64,000 nt of DNA, taken from the NCBI RefSeq assembly GCF_000337135.1, contig NZ_AOIN01000035.1:90868-154867 (forward strand), written 5' to 3'. This document shows, piece after piece, positions 1 through 8,441 of the stretch. Made by a program: the position numbers and the translations under genes. The first letter of the stretch is position 1. The number at the start of each line of letters is the position of its first letter. Origin of the DNA: Natrialba chahannaoensis JCM 10990. GTDB lineage: Archaea > Halobacteriota > Halobacteria > Halobacteriales > Natrialbaceae. Below the pieces are notes generated by a model. That model had not been told where the DNA came from. It saw only the letters and a list, made by a program, of their open reading frames with translations, and ran no database searches.

Positions 1-15
1 CGTGCAGCTATCGCA

Positions 16-459
16 ATGGTCTCCCGCCGCCACCTTCTGAGCAGTCTCGGCTGTGTCGCCTTCGCGGGCTGCACCGCGGTTCTCCCGGACGACGGCACAC
101 AACTAGGCTCGGTCGTTGCGTCGAACTACACTGACGACGAGCGGACGATCGAGGTCCGAATCGCCGCGGACGACGAAACGGTGTCGACGACGACGCACCG
201 GTTGGACGCGATTTCCGAGCAGGTCCCATCTGACGAGCAACTCCCCTGTGAATGGGGTGACGGCCCGGACGAGTTCGTCATCGAAGCCAGACGAGAGGAC
301 TCCGAGTGGCGAACGCTCGACGTCTCTGAGCGAGCGACGAGCGACTGCGCTGCGGTGGGCGTCCGCGCACACGACCGGGACTACCTCCCACCGATCGAGT
401 TCACCGTCCACGAGTGTTCCGAACTCGCGGACGACTACGGCTGTGGGTTTCTCGAGTGA
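16..459 (+). CDS. Tat-type lipoprotein, function unknown
   Basis: A 147-residue secreted lipoprotein. The N-terminus is a short Tat-like signal (RR at 4-5, a hydrophobic stretch, then a lipobox ending at Cys19). The rest is acidic, with pairs of Cys (about 79 and 111, and 132 and 143) that could form disulfides outside the cell. No catalytic domain is recognised. The downstream neighbour is convergent and ends 38 bp away, so this gene is not its operon partner. The ATG at 16 is close to the window edge, so the promoter cannot be judged. Confidence 0.8.
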   Translation: MVSRRHLLSSLGCVAFAGCTAVLPDDGTQLGSVVASNYTDDERTIEVRIAADDETVSTTTHRLDAISEQVPSDEQLPCEWGDGPDEFVIEARREDSEWRTLDVSERATSDCAAVGVRAHDRDYLPPIEFTVHECSELADDYGCGFLE

Positions 460-496
460 CCACGCTCATGCTCATTGAATCGATTCGATTTCGTCG

Positions 497-2038
497 TCAA
501 GCGCCGCTGACATCCCGCCAGTTCGGTGCCGTCGAATACTCTCGCGAGGATAGCTCGTCGAACGCCGCGTAGACCACCTCCGATAGCGCCGGGTGCACGT
601 GCACCGGCTCCGCAACGTCGTCGACCATCCCTGATCCACTGTCCATCGCGGTGACTACCTCCTGAATCAGCGTCGACGCATGTGGGCCGACGATGTGACA
701 GCCCAGTATCTCTCCCTCGGGTGCGGCCAGCACCTTGACGAAGCCGTCGGCGTCGAGAATCATCCCCAGCGGCGCGGTCCCGAACGGGACGTTTGCTGAC
801 TGGTACTCGAGTCCTTCCGCTTCAAGCGCGCCTTCAGTCCGGCCCACGCTTGCGACCTGCGGCGACGTGAAAACCGCGTGTGGCATCGCGTGGTAGTCAA
901 CCTCCTCACCGGTCTCGTCGAGCACGTTCGCGGTGACGATCCGGGCTTCGTAGTCCGCGGCGTGCTTGTAGGGTTCGTTGGCGAGAACGTCGCCCAGCGC
1001 CCAGATGTCGTCTGCGGTCGTCTCCAGATACTCGTCCACCTCGACATGGCCCGAGTCGTCCGTCTCGACGCCGGTTTCCTCGAGATCGAGGCTATCGGTG
1101 TTCGGCTGTCGGCCAGTGGCGAACAGGAGTTGCTCGGCTTCGAGTTCGACCGATTCGCCACCGTTCCCTCTGCCGTCGCTCGGCTCGGCCGCCACGACAA
1201 CTCCCTCAGTCGTTTCCTCGACCGCTGCCGCCTCGTATCCCGTGTAAATCTCACAGTGGGACTCGAGTGCGTCCGTCACAACCTCGCTCACGTCGTCGTC
1301 CTCGCGGGGGACCAACTGCTGGCTGCGGCCGACGAGCGAGACCTCGGTCCCAAGCGCGCCGAAGAAGTAGCCAAGTTCCGCGCCGATGTAGCCGCCGCCG
1401 ACGATGACGAGGGAGTCCGGCTGTTCGTCCAGAAAGAGTGCGTCCTCGCTCGTGAGGTAGTCGACGTCCTCGACGCCGTCGATCGGCGGCACGACGGGAC
1501 GGCCGCCGACTGCGATGACGATCGTTTCGCCGCGGATGCGCGCCGATGTACTCGAGTCCGATTGTGACGCGTTCTCGTCCGTCGGCTCGACGACGATGGT
1601 GTTGTCGTCGACGAACCGTCCCGTTCCGTGGTAGCGGGTGAGACCGTCGGTGGTGTCGAGTGATGACTCCTGGTTGTCGGCCTTCTCGTAGACGGTGTCG
1701 TGGATGGCTGCGGTGAACTCGTCGAATTCGATCTCCTGGAGGTCGGCGTGGACGCCGAACTCGGTTGCGCGGCGCAGTTCGTCGACGATGTCGGCGCGGT
1801 GGATGAGCGCCTTCGAGGGGACGCAGCCGCGGGTGACGCAGGCACCGCCGAGCGGGCCGGGTTCGACGACTGCGGCGGTGTGTCCCTCGTCGATGGCGGC
1901 GGTTGCGACCTGGCTGCCGGAGCCGCCGCCGAGGACGATAATATCGTATTCGTCGGTGCCGCCGTCTGCGGCGGCGGTAGTACAAGTGGTGCGTTCGCTG
2001 GAACCGTCAGTGCGCTCGCCAGCGTCGAATCCGGTCAT
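497..2038 (-). CDS. FAD-dependent pyridine nucleotide-disulfide oxidoreductase (dihydrolipoamide dehydrogenase/mercuric reductase-like)
   Basis: A group I flavoprotein disulfide reductase of 513 residues, longer than the usual 460-480 because of an acidic, low-complexity N-terminal extension of about 30 residues. The FAD Rossmann motif GGGSGS is at 37-42. The redox-active pair sits in GACVTRGCVPSK (Cys67 and Cys72). A second GGGYIG dinucleotide motif lies near 215, and the C-terminal HPALSE supplies the catalytic His-Glu. The gene stands alone, with no E1/E2 dehydrogenase subunits nearby, so a classic lipoamide dehydrogenase role is not supported by context. No paired vicinal Cys typical of MerA is seen at the C-terminus. 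The substrate is undetermined. Confidence 0.88.
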   Translation of the reverse strand: MTGFDAGERTDGSSERTTCTTAAADGGTDEYDIIVLGGGSGSQVATAAIDEGHTAAVVEPGPLGGACVTRGCVPSKALIHRADIVDELRRATEFGVHADLQEIEFDEFTAAIHDTVYEKADNQESSLDTTDGLTRYHGTGRFVDDNTIVVEPTDENASQSDSSTSARIRGETIVIAVGGRPVVPPIDGVEDVDYLTSEDALFLDEQPDSLVIVGGGYIGAELGYFFGALGTEVSLVGRSQQLVPREDDDVSEVVTDALESHCEIYTGYEAAAVEETTEGVVVAAEPSDGRGNGGESVELEAEQLLFATGRQPNTDSLDLEETGVETDDSGHVEVDEYLETTADDIWALGDVLANEPYKHAADYEARIVTANVLDETGEEVDYHAMPHAVFTSPQVASVGRTEGALEAEGLEYQSANVPFGTAPLGMILDADGFVKVLAAPEGEILGCHIVGPHASTLIQEVVTAMDSGSGMVDDVAEPVHVHPALSEVVYAAFDELSSREYSTAPNWRDVSGA

Positions 2039-2122
2039 CGGAGAACCGACAACGACTGTCGGCGTAAAACGAGGGGATGCGCTGGCTGGTCTGGTTCGAA
2101 CACGTACCTGTGGCGGCGCAAC

Positions 2123-2392
2123 TCACAGCCAGTCGTCGCCAGTATCGTCCGACTGGCCGTCTCTGTACGTACTGACCGCTTCCTGGAGGTTTTCGATCGC
2201 GATCTCTTCGGACTGGCCCTGACTCGAGACGCCGCTCTCCTCGTGGTCGGCGATGTAGAGTCCGTTCTCGTTGACGCGGAGGGAGACCGTCTCGTCGCGG
2301 AGTTCGTCGTACGCCGAGAGGTCGACGGTGAGTTCACGTTCGGTGTGGGTGTCGGCGTCGGCATCAGCGTCGGAATCTGCATCCGAAGGCAT
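2123..2392 (-). CDS. Small acidic haloarchaeal protein, unknown function
   Basis: An 89-residue protein. The ATG at 2392 is preferred over the longer reading because the upstream extension is basic and unlike haloarchaeal protein. The first 16 residues are an Asp/Ala repeat ([12 protein letters not shown]). A compact region of about 50 residues follows, with a beta-rich look ([27 protein letters not shown]). No family is recognised. It is divergent from srp54 across a 220-bp promoter region and lies 84 bp upstream of the flavoprotein gene on the same strand. Confidence 0.65.
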   Translation of the reverse strand: MPSDADSDADADADTHTERELTVDLSAYDELRDETVSLRVNENGLYIADHEESGVSSQGQSEEIAIENLQEAVSTYRDGQSDDTGDDWL

Positions 2393-2612
2393 ACCTCCGA
2401 CTTGTCGCCGCACGGGTGAAATACTCACCGACGCGCTGCGACGCGCTCCTGTGGATCTACCGGTACGGTTCTCCGATAGCGTCTCTGATTTGAGACGTAC
2501 ACTCATACTAGACAACCGATGCCCACGAGCCGGAATCGACTATCCATCCGATTTCTGGCCGCCGAGTCCACGAGAAAAAGGCTTTAACGACCACGCCCCG
2601 TACATCCGGCAA

Positions 2613-4001
2613 ATGGTACTCGACGATCTCGGGAGTTCTCTTCGGGGCAGTCTCGATAAGCTCCGCGGGAAGTCACGAATTAGTGAGGAGGACGTCGAGG
2701 AGATCGTCAAGGAGATCCAGCGCTCCTTGCTCTCCGCCGACGTCGATGTCTCGCTCGTGATGGAGCTGTCGGACAACATCAAAGAGCGTGCACTCGAGGA
2801 GGAACCCCCAGCCGGGACGCCGGCGCGGGACTTCGTCCTCCGTATTGTCTACGAGGAACTCGTCGGCCTCATCGGCGACTCGACGGAACTACCACTCGAG
2901 GAGCAGACGATTCTGCTGGCGGGACTGCAGGGGTCGGGGAAGACGACCTCCTCGGCCAAGATGGCCTGGTGGTTCTCGACGAAGGGGCTTCGGCCGGCGA
3001 TCATCCAGACGGACACGTTCCGACCCGGTGCGTACGATCAGGCCAAGGAGATGGCCGGCCGCGCCGAGGTCGACTTCTACGGGAACCCGGACAACGATGA
3101 CCCAGTCGAAATCGCACGGAAGGGTCTCGAGGCGACGAGCGAGGCCGACGTCCACATCGTGGACACGGCGGGTCGCCACGCACTCGAGGACGACCTTATC
3201 GATGAGATCGAGGAGATCGAAGGTGTCGCCCAGCCCGATACGTCGCTGCTCGTTCTCGACGCAGCGATCGGGCAGGGAGCCAAGGAGCAGGCCCAGCAGT
3301 TCGACGAGTCGATCGGCATCGACGGCGTCGTCATCACGAAGCTCGACGGTACCGCGAAGGGTGGTGGTGCCCTTACTGCCGTCGATCAGACCGACAGTTC
3401 CATCGCGTTCCTCGGGACGGGTGAGGAGGTCCAGGACGTCGAGCGCTTTGAGCCGGACAGCTTCATCTCCCGCCTGCTCGGCATGGGCGATCTCGGACAG
3501 CTCGCAGAGCGCGTCGAGCGCGCGATGGAGCAGACCCAGATCGAGGACGACGACTGGGACCCCGAGGACATGCTCCAGGGGCAGTTCACCCTGAACGACA
3601 TGCAAAAGCAGATGGAGGCGATGAACAACATGGGGCCGCTCGACCAGGTGATGGACATGATCCCCGGTTTCGGCGGCGGGATCAAGGACCAGCTTCCCGA
3701 CGACGCGATGGACGTCACCCAGGAGCGGATGCACACCTTCAGTGTCATCATGGACTCGATGACTGACGCCGAGAAGGAGTATCCGAAGGCCATCGGTGCA
3801 AGCCAGATCGAGCGTATCGCCCGCGGCTCCGGGACGAGTGAGGAGAAGGTCCGCGAACTCCTCCAGCAGTACAAGATGATGGAGAAGACCATCAAGCAGT
3901 TCCAGGGGATGGGCTCCGAGCAGGAGATGCAGCGCATGATGAAGCAGATGCAACAGGGCGGCGGCGGTGGCGGCGGAATGGGCGGCCTCGGTCCGTTCTG
4001 A
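2613..4001 (+). CDS. srp54: Signal recognition particle 54 kDa GTPase (SRP54/Ffh)
   Basis: The SRP GTPase that binds signal sequences and 7S RNA and docks nascent chains on FtsY at the membrane. From the ATG at 2613 it has 462 residues, the normal size. The N domain is 1-95. The G domain has a P-loop GLQGSGKT at 104-111, a [10 protein letters not shown] segment, DTAGRH at 184-189 and [10 protein letters not shown]. The Met-rich M domain ends in a poly-Gly/Met tail. The start is supported by the family N-terminus and by an AT-rich element (ctttaac, about 2582-2588) some 27 bp upstream, giving a leaderless transcript. A 114-codon upstream extension of the frame is not coding. Confidence 0.97.
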   Translation: MVLDDLGSSLRGSLDKLRGKSRISEEDVEEIVKEIQRSLLSADVDVSLVMELSDNIKERALEEEPPAGTPARDFVLRIVYEELVGLIGDSTELPLEEQTILLAGLQGSGKTTSSAKMAWWFSTKGLRPAIIQTDTFRPGAYDQAKEMAGRAEVDFYGNPDNDDPVEIARKGLEATSEADVHIVDTAGRHALEDDLIDEIEEIEGVAQPDTSLLVLDAAIGQGAKEQAQQFDESIGIDGVVITKLDGTAKGGGALTAVDQTDSSIAFLGTGEEVQDVERFEPDSFISRLLGMGDLGQLAERVERAMEQTQIEDDDWDPEDMLQGQFTLNDMQKQMEAMNNMGPLDQVMDMIPGFGGGIKDQLPDDAMDVTQERMHTFSVIMDSMTDAEKEYPKAIGASQIERIARGSGTSEEKVRELLQQYKMMEKTIKQFQGMGSEQEMQRMMKQMQQGGGGGGGMGGLGPF

Positions 4002-4061
4002 TTGCCACTGCGTTGTCTGGCACTCTGTCCTGTTGCCACTCTCGTTTCGCTCTCTCTTTCG

Positions 4062-4088
4062 ACTCTTTTAACTCTTTTAACTCTTTTG
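4062..4088 (+). terminator. Three 9-bp tandem repeats (actctttta), probable T-rich terminator of srp54
   Basis: Three consecutive copies of a 9-bp unit, the last with one change, give three T4 runs in a row about 60 bp after the srp54 stop. Archaeal RNA polymerase terminates at such T-runs without needing a hairpin, so this is a plausible intrinsic terminator. The rest of 4002-4234 holds no gene. Confidence 0.5.
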
Positions 4089-4234
4089 ACAGACTCTTCT
4101 CACAATTTGCTCTGATTGTCGAATCTCGGACACTCACCCAGACGTCCGTGTCCGAGAGGGAGGGTCGCATACACTCGACCCAGCTGACAAATCTACCAGC
4201 ACGTTAATACAGCCACACTCACATTCTCGTCGTA

Positions 4235-5290
4235 ATGAATCGACGCCAGCACCTCGCCCAACTCGGTGGTGTCGGCCTCATCGCACTCTCGGGCTGTCTC
4301 GATACCATCTCCGGCGACGAGACCGATGTCGCTGTCACGGACCGAACCGGACAACGCGCGCTCGATCGCGCGATTGGCCGACTGAACGAAATTGCGATCG
4401 AACTCAGTGCATACACAGGAACTGATTCTGGTACTGCTACCGGTACTGACTCTGACGCAGACACCACCACTACCGGCACCACTGACACCACTGCAACCAG
4501 TTCAGACACCGCATTTGATCCCGACCCACACCACGAGCGACTCGAGTCCACGCGCTCGTTTCTCGACACTGCGGCGACCGAACTCGAGTCCGATCGCCAG
4601 GCAGATGTCGATCTCGTCCGTGACTATGCTGACGTACTCGAGGGGCTCGTCTCAGTCACTGCAACCGTGACCGACGACGAACTCGAGAACGAGATTGAGG
4701 ACGTGAGCGCCGCGTTCGATACGGACGCAGACGACGAGGAGGCGGCCGATGACAGAGACAACGCTCGCGACACCCTCGAGAGTCGATCTGGTCTCATCGG
4801 TGATGCACAGGATCTCCTCGAGAGCGCCACCCAGACAGTCGAGGACTTCGACGACTCACGCTACGAATCCCTACCGACCGTCGACCGAGCACAACTGGTC
4901 GACGGAATCGAGGCACTCGAGTCCGTCCTTGATTCTCAGGCAGTGCTGGTCGCCGGCTACGACGAGTTGCTTGCAGGCTACGACGAACTCGAGACGGGTC
5001 GGGAGTACTCCGCGGACGACGAGTACGGTGCGGCCGAAACGGCGTTCCTCGACGCGAAATTGTCGTTCGAGGCGGGGACGGAGACGATCGAGGACGGACG
5101 TGACGGTACGCCGAACGAACTCGCGGATGCCTTCAAGACGGCCCACTGTCAGGGAACACACTTGCAGACGGCTGCAGCGGAGTTTGCAGCGAGCGCAGCG
5201 GCAGCTGACGACCGAGATATTGCTGGGGCCCAGAAACATCAGGAGGGGGCAGAAGACGCGCTCGCGGCGGCTGGCGAGTGTGGTGAGTGA
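4235..5290 (+). CDS. Tat lipoprotein with helical repeats, unknown function
   Basis: A 351-residue secreted lipoprotein: RR at 3-4, a hydrophobic core, and lipobox LSGC ending at Cys21. A Thr/Asp/Gly-rich linker (about 66-90) is a likely cell-surface spacer. The remainder is strongly acidic and alpha-helical (repeated LDTAATELESD and LESVLDSQ-type segments), suggesting a helical bundle. YDELLAGYDELETG is a short internal duplication. No enzyme motif is seen. The neighbour at 5321 is convergent. Substrate-binding, sensory or structural roles are all possible. Confidence 0.8.
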   Translation: MNRRQHLAQLGGVGLIALSGCLDTISGDETDVAVTDRTGQRALDRAIGRLNEIAIELSAYTGTDSGTATGTDSDADTTTTGTTDTTATSSDTAFDPDPHHERLESTRSFLDTAATELESDRQADVDLVRDYADVLEGLVSVTATVTDDELENEIEDVSAAFDTDADDEEAADDRDNARDTLESRSGLIGDAQDLLESATQTVEDFDDSRYESLPTVDRAQLVDGIEALESVLDSQAVLVAGYDELLAGYDELETGREYSADDEYGAAETAFLDAKLSFEAGTETIEDGRDGTPNELADAFKTAHCQGTHLQTAAAEFAASAAAADDRDIAGAQKHQEGAEDALAAAGECGE

Positions 5291-5320
5291 GAAGTCGGAC
5301 CTGGTAGGGGCAGAAAGCGG

Positions 5321-5734
5321 TTAGCTATCGACTGGCTTTCCGTCTTCTGTCGGCGGCGCAATCTGGTCGATATACTCCTCAACCGTTGGCTCGTCGACGC
5401 GCACGCGGACGCTGATTTCGCCGAGCTCGTCCGGTTCGCCGACCGAGAAGTTGATTCGATCCTCGAAGGCCGCTTGCTTCTTAAGGGCGAACGAGAACGA
5501 GTCCCCCTCGCGCGTCGAGAAGAACTCGCCGCGGGCGGTGTCGAGAATCTCTTGTCTGTGCAGGAGCTCGGAGAAGTGATCCATCGAGTGTGTCTCGGCG
5601 TGGATCTCACCAACGGACTCCTCGAGGTCAGCGTTCGGGAAGATGGTGGCGACGGCGTCGGCGACCCGACTGGTCACCTCAGTGTCGTAGACCGGTGCCG
5701 TTGCTTCGACGTCGACGCGGTAGATATCGGTCAT
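5321..5734 (-). CDS. UPF0201-family protein (DUF54, predicted RNA-binding)
   Basis: A 137-residue archaeal protein matching the UPF0201/DUF54 layout: an N-terminal strand-rich part (IYRVDVEATAPVYDTEV), a central helix pair, and a conserved FSFALKKQAAFEDRINF segment. The family is structurally similar to an RNA-binding L5-type fold, but its role is not known. It lies 77 bp downstream of the UPF0200 kinase-like gene on the same strand. The C-terminus after about residue 125 is variable. Confidence 0.8.
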   Translation of the reverse strand: MTDIYRVDVEATAPVYDTEVTSRVADAVATIFPNADLEESVGEIHAETHSMDHFSELLHRQEILDTARGEFFSTREGDSFSFALKKQAAFEDRINFSVGEPDELGEISVRVRVDEPTVEEYIDQIAPPTEDGKPVDS

Positions 5735-5811
5735 AGCTCTTGTCTCTGGATTCGGTGGGTACGATTTAGGGTCTAACGGTGCTGGTCCGTATCGCGACTG
5801 AGCACAGTCGG

Positions 5812-6456
5812 CTACGGTTGTGGCTCTTCGGGTTCTGTCTCACTCTTGCCCTCGCTACCGGTCGCGGTGGTCGCTTGTTCGGACTCGTCCGTGTCTGCGG
5901 ACCCGACAGCCGATCCGTCGCGGATAATCGATCGAATCCGCTCGTGGAACGACTCGAGCGACTCGGTGTTCTCGACGACGACGTCGGCACGGTCCATCGC
6001 GTCGTCCATCCCGAAGCCGCGCTCGCGTTCGTCACGGGCCGCGAGCCCTTCGCCGCCATCCGCTTCGCTCGCATCACGTCCGCGAGCGTCAATCCGCTCG
6101 GCGCGAACGTCGAAGGGAGCCTCGATACTGACCAGCGTGAACGCCTCGTCAAATCGTTCTTCGAAGGCGTTGACCTCGACATCCGAACGAATTCCGTCCA
6201 CGAGCACCGTCTCGTGATCCGCAAGGCGATCCTCGATCATCGGGAGCGAGCGCTCGGCGATGGCCGCCGGCCCGTTCTCCTCGCGTAGCGCCTGTGCGAC
6301 CGTTCCGTGGTCTTTCGCCGGGTCGAGCCCGCGGTCTGCGGTTTCCTGACGGACGACGTCGCCCATCGTCACGACTGGAATCCCATCCTCGCGTGCGACG
6401 GTGGCAGCCTCTCCCTTGCCGCTTCCGGGGAGCCCCACCGTTCCGATGACGTGCAT
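5812..6456 (-). CDS. UPF0200-family P-loop nucleotide kinase-like protein
   Basis: A 214-residue P-loop NTPase. The N-terminus reads MHVIGTVGLPGSGKGE, a Walker A at about 8-15, followed by a DVVRQE segment, DGIRSDVEV, and an arginine-containing lid (RAERIDARGRD) like dephospho-CoA or adenylate kinases. This is the archaeal UPF0200 family, whose substrate is undetermined. The last 30 residues are an acidic Thr/Glu tail. A TATA-like element (cttatgc on the minus strand, 6482-6488) lies about 27 bp upstream of the ATG, suggesting a leaderless message that also covers the UPF0201 gene. Confidence 0.85.
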   Translation of the reverse strand: MHVIGTVGLPGSGKGEAATVAREDGIPVVTMGDVVRQETADRGLDPAKDHGTVAQALREENGPAAIAERSLPMIEDRLADHETVLVDGIRSDVEVNAFEERFDEAFTLVSIEAPFDVRAERIDARGRDASEADGGEGLAARDERERGFGMDDAMDRADVVVENTESLESFHERIRSIIRDGSAVGSADTDESEQATTATGSEGKSETEPEEPQP

Positions 6457-6922
6457 CGAGAACTCCTACCGCCGAGACGTGCATAAGGGCTGTGTTCGCT
6501 GTCGCGGGTCATCGGTCGCCGGTCGTGCTTACGGTTTGTGGCTCACAGTCCACGTTTCGCGGGCCAGAGATGATACTTGTCGCGAGCGGACTCGAGTACC
6601 GGCGGTTTCACGTGTCGAAACGGTGTTAGGTCGGGTGTAGGCAATTGGCACGGTTCTTTCAGCTATGACGCGATTTCGACGGTGGTTGTGCCGGTGTTGC
6701 AGTGACCGTCTGATTGGATCGGTTATGCCGTTTTGGCGGGGATACCTGTATGCGGTGTGTATTGATAGTCGCCTACAGCTGTTGCAGCGTTGAAACTGTG
6801 GGTGTGTTTGCAACAGTTCGTATTTAAAACCTGAAACTTTCGCAATTCGTCTAAATTCTGCACGACAATTCGAACGAACGCGGTCCATTATCTGGCACCC
6901 TCACATCGGGCCAGATGCCGAT
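6457..6922. other. 466-bp divergent intergenic region, no gene supported
   Basis: This region separates the UPF0200 gene from the acidic lipoprotein. It carries the UPF0200 promoter near 6485. It also has a perfect 8-bp inverted repeat, CTGTTGCA (6779-6786) and TGCAACAG (6809-6816), immediately before an AT-rich box tatttaaaac (6821-6830) that could serve the + strand. A 119-codon minus-strand frame here has basic, Cys-rich composition unlike the neighbouring proteins and is not accepted as a gene. Confidence 0.5.
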
Positions 6923-7309
6923 ATGACAGCACCGAACCTCAACCGACGCCGCTTTACGAAGCTCGCTGGTGTCGGTATGATCGCGGCCGTCGCGGGTTGT
7001 ATGGACGATGAAGAGGACGATGAGCTCGGCGACGACGATGGCGACATCGGGGCCGATGATGACGGTACGGGTGATGACAGTGACCCAGGTGACGATGATA
7101 TGGGCAATGACGATGATGATGAGGATGCAAACGGTGACGAAGACGACGAGCTAGAAAACGGTGATGCTGACGATGAGAACGGAGTTGGTAACGAAGATGA
7201 AGATGGTGATGACGTGGACGGAGATGAGGATGCGGATGCCGATGCCGGTGACGATGATATCGGTGACGACGAAGACGATGCAGACCCCGACGCGGACAAC
7301 GGTGCGTAA
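6923..7309 (+). CDS. Tat lipoprotein with Asp/Glu/Gly-rich low-complexity body
   Basis: A 128-residue protein. A Tat signal (NRRRFTKLAG) and lipobox (VAGC, Cys27) are followed by a tail made almost wholly of Asp, Glu, Gly and Asn. Such a tail would be an extended polyanion at the cell surface, probably binding cations or water. No globular domain is present. The GAT/GAC repeats make this a locus prone to length change. Function unknown. Confidence 0.75.
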   Translation: MTAPNLNRRRFTKLAGVGMIAAVAGCMDDEEDDELGDDDGDIGADDDGTGDDSDPGDDDMGNDDDDEDANGDEDDELENGDADDENGVGNEDEDGDDVDGDEDADADAGDDDIGDDEDDADPDADNGA

Positions 7310-7424
7310 TCACGTCTGACGAACACGCGAGATATCGATTTTTTCTGCGGACGGACTCGGTCACGGGACCAGTCAGTCAAAGGGTATAAATTGGCCTGAC
7401 GAATACTCTCCAGATGACGACCAT

Positions 7425-7528
7425 GGGCACGTAGCTCAGTCTGGACAGAGCGTCGGACTTCTATCCTCGTTGCGGTTGCGACGAGGGAAGACATCCGATG
7501 GTCGTGGGTTCGAATCCCATCGTGCCCG
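7425..7528 (+). tRNA. trnR-UCU: tRNA-Arg (anticodon UCU) with a 29-nt bulge-helix-bulge intron
   Basis: The acceptor GGGCACG pairs with CGTGCCC; the T arm is GTGGG-TTCGAAT-CCCAT; the discriminator is G; no CCA is encoded. The anticodon stem is TCGGA/TCCGA and the loop CTTCTA+A gives anticodon TCT. The intron is 7464-7492, between positions 37 and 38. The splice motif is canonical: central helix CTTC (7458-7461) with GAAG (7487-7490); three-base bulges TA|T and AC|A at the two cut sites; intron stem CCTCGT (7465-7470) with ACGAGG (7481-7486). Mature length is 75 nt. A TATA-like ggtataaatt lies about 35 bp upstream. Confidence 0.96.
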
Positions 7529-8441
7529 TTACGCCAGCAAACGCTAATGAGCAGCGCACAATGCACCACGAGGGATTCGAACCAGAGAAGTGCCTTGCTC
7601 CAACAGTGGTTCGAGTCCATTCTCCCTGTCCGAAAAACATTATTTCTGACCCCTTCATCCGGAGGGTAGCGCAATGGTTGCTACCGTCCGTTATCAAAGA
7701 TATCACCCTCGTCAATAGTCCGGAGTTGTTGCTCTCCACAAGCGCACGAATTACCCGGGGAAACCGGTCGGATGGACCCATCGTTAAGCAACCAGATGGT
7801 GAATGTTTGCCCACAGTTGTACACATTCCAGGGACTTTTTGTTTATCGTCGTCTGTATCTGAAGGGGTCACCTAACCAAGACTATTGTTATCGTGCAACA
7901 ATTGGGTAGTCGTCTTAAGTACCTGCTCATCAGTAGCACCCTCTCTGTCACTTCAATCGGGCATTGAGCAGTCCCCTCCATAATTTGAGAACTCGACATG
8001 AAATGAGGGGGTTCGAAGTGACCCGTCTCGTTGAATCTGACGAGCGCAAACGATGCAGTTGTCGAATTACCGGTCTTTGTCGGCTCTGTTCGCACTGTAT
8101 ACACGCCGGCCGCTCCACTGGCAGTCGAGTACGGACAGATCTGCAGGGAGAATGCAGGGACAGTGTCCCTGCAACGCGACGAAATCTGGGTGAGCAGATT
8201 CTGGTGGAGTTGGTCTCTCAGTGGTCTGCAGGGTGCATTGGAGACCAGTTCAACCAACAGTATAAACGACCATAAACCATCCAGCTGTTCCCAACATTTG
8301 CCAACTATTGACATAGGAATGAAACTGTCCCAATTTCCACTCGAGGTTGGGTAGCACCGTCGTGGCTGGTAACACGGGTGTTACGTGGTTGGTCCAGTGT
8401 CTCTGTAGGCTTCATATGTGCAGGTAACATAGGGAAACTAC
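7529..8441. other. Gene-poor region of about 0.9 kb downstream of tRNA-Arg with tRNA-like fragments
   Basis: Base composition is closer to even than in the flanking genes. Two T-arm-like strings lie at about 7570-7588 (minus orientation, ggttcgaatccc) and 7606-7631 (plus orientation, gtggttcgagtccat followed by an acceptor-like tail). An 11-bp inverted repeat, tgaccccttca (7647-7657) and tgaaggggtca (7860-7870), brackets about 200 bp. A 19-bp palindrome is at 8154-8172. Open frames on both strands lack haloarchaeal amino-acid bias. The picture fits an old integration/excision scar beside a tRNA, but no integrase is present. Confidence 0.4.

Noticed and set aside
2271..2612. 114-codon N-terminal extension of srp54
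   Set aside because: Ser/Arg-rich, overlaps the divergent gene, and the family starts at 2613 with a TATA-like box just upstream.
6901..7674. Long minus-strand frame covering the acidic lipoprotein and tRNA-Arg
   Set aside because: It contains strings such as GHDGIRTHDHRM that are conceptual translations of tRNA, and is antisense to a well-supported lipoprotein gene.
7461..7871. 136-codon minus-strand frame over the tRNA and downstream region
   Set aside because: The C-terminal GFEPTTIGC and TRTTVGARHF strings are tRNA/T-arm translations, not protein.
7868..8314. 148-codon minus-strand frame (and overlapping plus-strand frames) in the gene-poor region
   Set aside because: Composition lacks haloarchaeal acidity, no family is recognised, and frames of similar length exist on both strands. 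It could be a degraded mobile-element gene but cannot be supported.
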